Of a stretch of DNA of 6,720 nt, positions 4,962-6,720 are shown piece after piece. Each line of letters starts with the position of its first letter. Position 1 is the first letter of the stretch. A model generated the notes under the pieces. That model ran no database searches, was not told where the DNA came from, and saw only the letters and a list, made by a program, of their open reading frames with translations. Source of the DNA: UBA2798 sp046289975 (lineage in GTDB: Bacteria; Bacteroidota; Bacteroidia; Flavobacteriales_D; UBA2798). Both the position numbers and the translations under genes were made by a program. The stretch spans positions 1-6,720 of the forward strand of contig JBKBUQ010000159.1 of the NCBI GenBank assembly GCA_046289975.1. Direction: 5' to 3'.

Positions 4962-6720
4962 GCGAAAACTACTCTACATTCCAATAAAAGTGAAATTGTT
5001 TTTTGCGTTTTCATTTTTTCTGGTTCTTGGTGCAATACTATTTTTTCTTACACAGTATTATAATTCAAAAAAATCTGAATCAGAACATCAACTTTTTGAA
5101 ATCTCTGAATTGCATGTAAATGTCCTTCAATATCTTGTTGAACAGGAGCGCTTTTTTAATAATGAGGCTCATCAGGAAGCGTTTTTTCGTGAAGGTGAGA
5201 GTCCTGGTTTGAGTGGGATTGAAAAACGAGCCGGACTGGTTGAAGTGACAATGACTAATCTTGAGAAATCGCGGCCTGACCTGAAAAATAGATTTTTTGG
5301 ATTGCGCGAGGACTGGATAAGAATGCGCAGAGTATTTCAAGAATGCAGAGCAATTCTCTTAAAACGTGGGTTTAAGGATTATGGAATGGAAGGAAAAATG
5401 CGAAAATCAATCCATGCATTACTAGACGATCCAGTTTTGAGCCAGTTCCGGTCGGACCTTTTATCATTGAGGCGGCACGAGAAAGATTATATTATCAGAG
5501 GTTCTGATCAGTATGTTGAATTATTGAGGCTTGAAAGCGCACAACTTGAGGGGAAAATAATTCGGTATCAACAACAAGTCAAAATAGATTTTTCAGCTCA
5601 ATTGACTTTGCTTAACCGTTTTTTACTTTATTTCAATGAGTTTGCCCGACTTGATCGTTATTTAGGCAGAAATAGTTCAGAGGGATTGAAAGCTGAACTT
5701 TTTTTTCATTCACAAAAACTAGAGATCAGTTTTCAGCATCTAATTGCTGAATTGAACACAATTATCGCCGAAGAACTGCAATCCATTCATGATACTTATA
5801 TCATTACATTAGTGTTGCTCATTATTGTAAGCATCATTTCAAGTTTTGCATTAACCCGAATTCTGACAGGTCGTTTACAGCGAATTGGAAGAAGAATTGA
5901 AGATTTTGTTAGAAGTAATTTTTCGAAAATTCCGGATTATAATCCCGGTATAATGCGCGATGAGATCTATCAGATTCATTTGTATTTATCGGCAATGGAA
6001 CAGGAAATTGCTGTACGTTTTCGGGATTACAGGGAATCTACAGAGCGGAAGACAGTTGAAATTCTGGAAAAAAGTAAAAGGATCGAATTTCAGAAGCAAC
6101 GTATTGAGGAGCAGCGTGATGTTTTATTTTACCAAAAGGAAGTGGTAGAAGTTCAGAATAAGCGAATTATTGATTCAATAGTATATGCCAAGCGAATACA
6201 GGATTATCTATTCCCAAAACAGAAAAAAATACAGAATCTTCTTGGTAATTATGCTTTGTATTTTCAGCCAAAAGATATTGTCAGTGGCGATTTTTTCTGG
6301 ATTGAGAAACTAGGCAGCATCACATGGGTTGCAGTTGTGGATTGCACCGGTCATGGTGTACCGGGAGCATTTATGAGTATCATCGGAAATACATTATTGA
6401 ACCAAGCTGTATTTGAAAAAGGAATAACATCTCCTTCTGAAGTGCTGAATTTTTTGAATCAGGGAGTTTCAAAAAAACTCGGCCAAAATGGATCCGGATC
6501 TGAAATAAAAGATGGAATGGATATAGCATTGGTTTGTATTCATGAATCTGGAAACGGAACGTTTGAATTGACTTTTTCCGGTGCTCAGCGTCCTTTGGTT
6601 GTCGTTCGTAATGGCGAATTAATGGAATATAAGGGGCAGCGAAGGCCAATAGGCTGGGTTGTAGATCATGAAATACAACGATTTGATGAAGTAAAAGTAA
6701 ATCTGGCTAAAGGCGATCGT
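4951..6720 (+). CDS. Transmembrane sensor with SpoIIE-type PP2C phosphatase domain (partial, 3' end outside window)
   Basis: Open from ATG 4951 to the window end (590 codons, no stop); ATG 4960 is an alternative start, and an in-frame TGA at 4945-4947 limits it upstream. Domains in order: short cytoplasmic N-terminus, membrane helix about 15-34, a roughly 250-residue all-helical periplasmic region, membrane helix about 283-302, HAMP-like segment (about 303-355), charged coiled coil (about 355-405), linker NKRIIDSIVYAKRIQ (403-417), then a SpoIIE/RsbU-like PPM phosphatase. The periplasmic part contains LRRHEKDYIIRGSDQY, preceded by a GMEGKMRKSIHALLD helix, a pairing reminiscent of HBM-type sensors of chemoreceptors. 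Phosphatase motifs are SGDFFW with D447, DCTGHGVPGAFMS with D464, and DGMDIALV with D521 and D524, then FSGAQRPL and RRPIGW. The final metal-binding (S/T)DG motif should lie just beyond the edge. Such enzymes dephosphorylate Ser/Thr, typically on STAS-domain antagonists, under control of the sensor. The ligand and target are unknown. Confidence 0.93.
   Translation, partial: MNQMRKLLYIPIKVKLFFAFSFFLVLGAILFFLTQYYNSKKSESEHQLFEISELHVNVLQYLVEQERFFNNEAHQEAFFREGESPGLSGIEKRAGLVEVTMTNLEKSRPDLKNRFFGLREDWIRMRRVFQECRAILLKRGFKDYGMEGKMRKSIHALLDDPVLSQFRSDLLSLRRHEKDYIIRGSDQYVELLRLESAQLEGKIIRYQQQVKIDFSAQLTLLNRFLLYFNEFARLDRYLGRNSSEGLKAELFFHSQKLEISFQHLIAELNTIIAEELQSIHDTYIITLVLLIIVSIISSFALTRILTGRLQRIGRRIEDFVRSNFSKIPDYNPGIMRDEIYQIHLYLSAMEQEIAVRFRDYRESTERKTVEILEKSKRIEFQKQRIEEQRDVLFYQKEVVEVQNKRIIDSIVYAKRIQDYLFPKQKKIQNLLGNYALYFQPKDIVSGDFFWIEKLGSITWVAVVDCTGHGVPGAFMSIIGNTLLNQAVFEKGITSPSEVLNFLNQGVSKKLGQNGSGSEIKDGMDIALVCIHESGNGTFELTFSGAQRPLVVVRNGELMEYKGQRRPIGWVVDHEIQRFDEVKVNLAKGDR

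Noticed and set aside
5080..5340. 86-codon minus-strand ORF
   Set aside because: It is antisense to the periplasmic sensor region of the phosphatase gene and has no recognisable protein features.
6380..6649. 89-codon minus-strand ORF
   Set aside because: It is antisense to the conserved PP2C phosphatase domain and is explained as a shadow frame.

Overview
The window looks like a chromosomal stretch from a member of the Bacteroidota, probably class Bacteroidia. Several signs agree: moderate-to-low GC, A-rich start contexts with little Shine-Dalgarno sequence, a perfect match to the Bacteroidota -7 promoter element TAnnTTTG in front of the last gene, a STAS-like small protein with the KPKVPTR ending common in that phylum, a cation transporter with a cysteine-rich C-terminal tail, and a SpoIIE-type phosphatase with the linker (NKxIxDSIxYAxRIQ) typical of Bacteroidota regulators. 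I see no rRNA, tRNA, CRISPR array, insertion sequence or phage gene, so this reads as ordinary core or near-core genome.

Layout. Bases 1-228 hold the 3' end of an unrecognised gene. A non-coding gap is followed by two small plus-strand genes that are probably co-transcribed: a STAS-like protein (374-787, with no usable ATG) and a membrane-anchored SRPBCC-fold protein (817-1347). A convergent minus-strand gene, an aldo/keto reductase (1371-2411), comes next. A divergent gap of about 220 bp separates its start from a tightly packed plus-strand operon: a CDF-family metal transporter (2636-3622), a cysteine-rich lipoprotein overlapping it by ATGA (3619-4032), and, 2 bp later, a class I glutamine amidotransferase of the TrpG/PabA type (4035-4607). 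A 343-bp AT-rich non-coding stretch then leads to a large two-transmembrane signalling protein (4951 to the window end). It has a periplasmic helical sensor, a HAMP-like region, a coiled coil and a SpoIIE/PP2C phosphatase domain that is cut off by the window edge before its last catalytic motif.

How the genes fit together. The transporter-lipoprotein-amidotransferase group is arranged for coupled translation, but metal efflux and chorismate amination share no obvious pathway; the lipoprotein may be a metal-related accessory to the transporter. The terminal phosphatase is a one-component sensor whose expected targets are phosphorylated STAS-domain proteins. A STAS-like gene lies about 4 kb upstream, but a link between the two is only speculation. 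I found no clear sign of a new multi-gene system. The points most worth a second look are the start of the phosphatase gene (start codon in a hairpin loop, directly after a promoter element), the unusual metal-site residues of the transporter with its cysteine-rich partner, and the STAS-like gene without an ATG.
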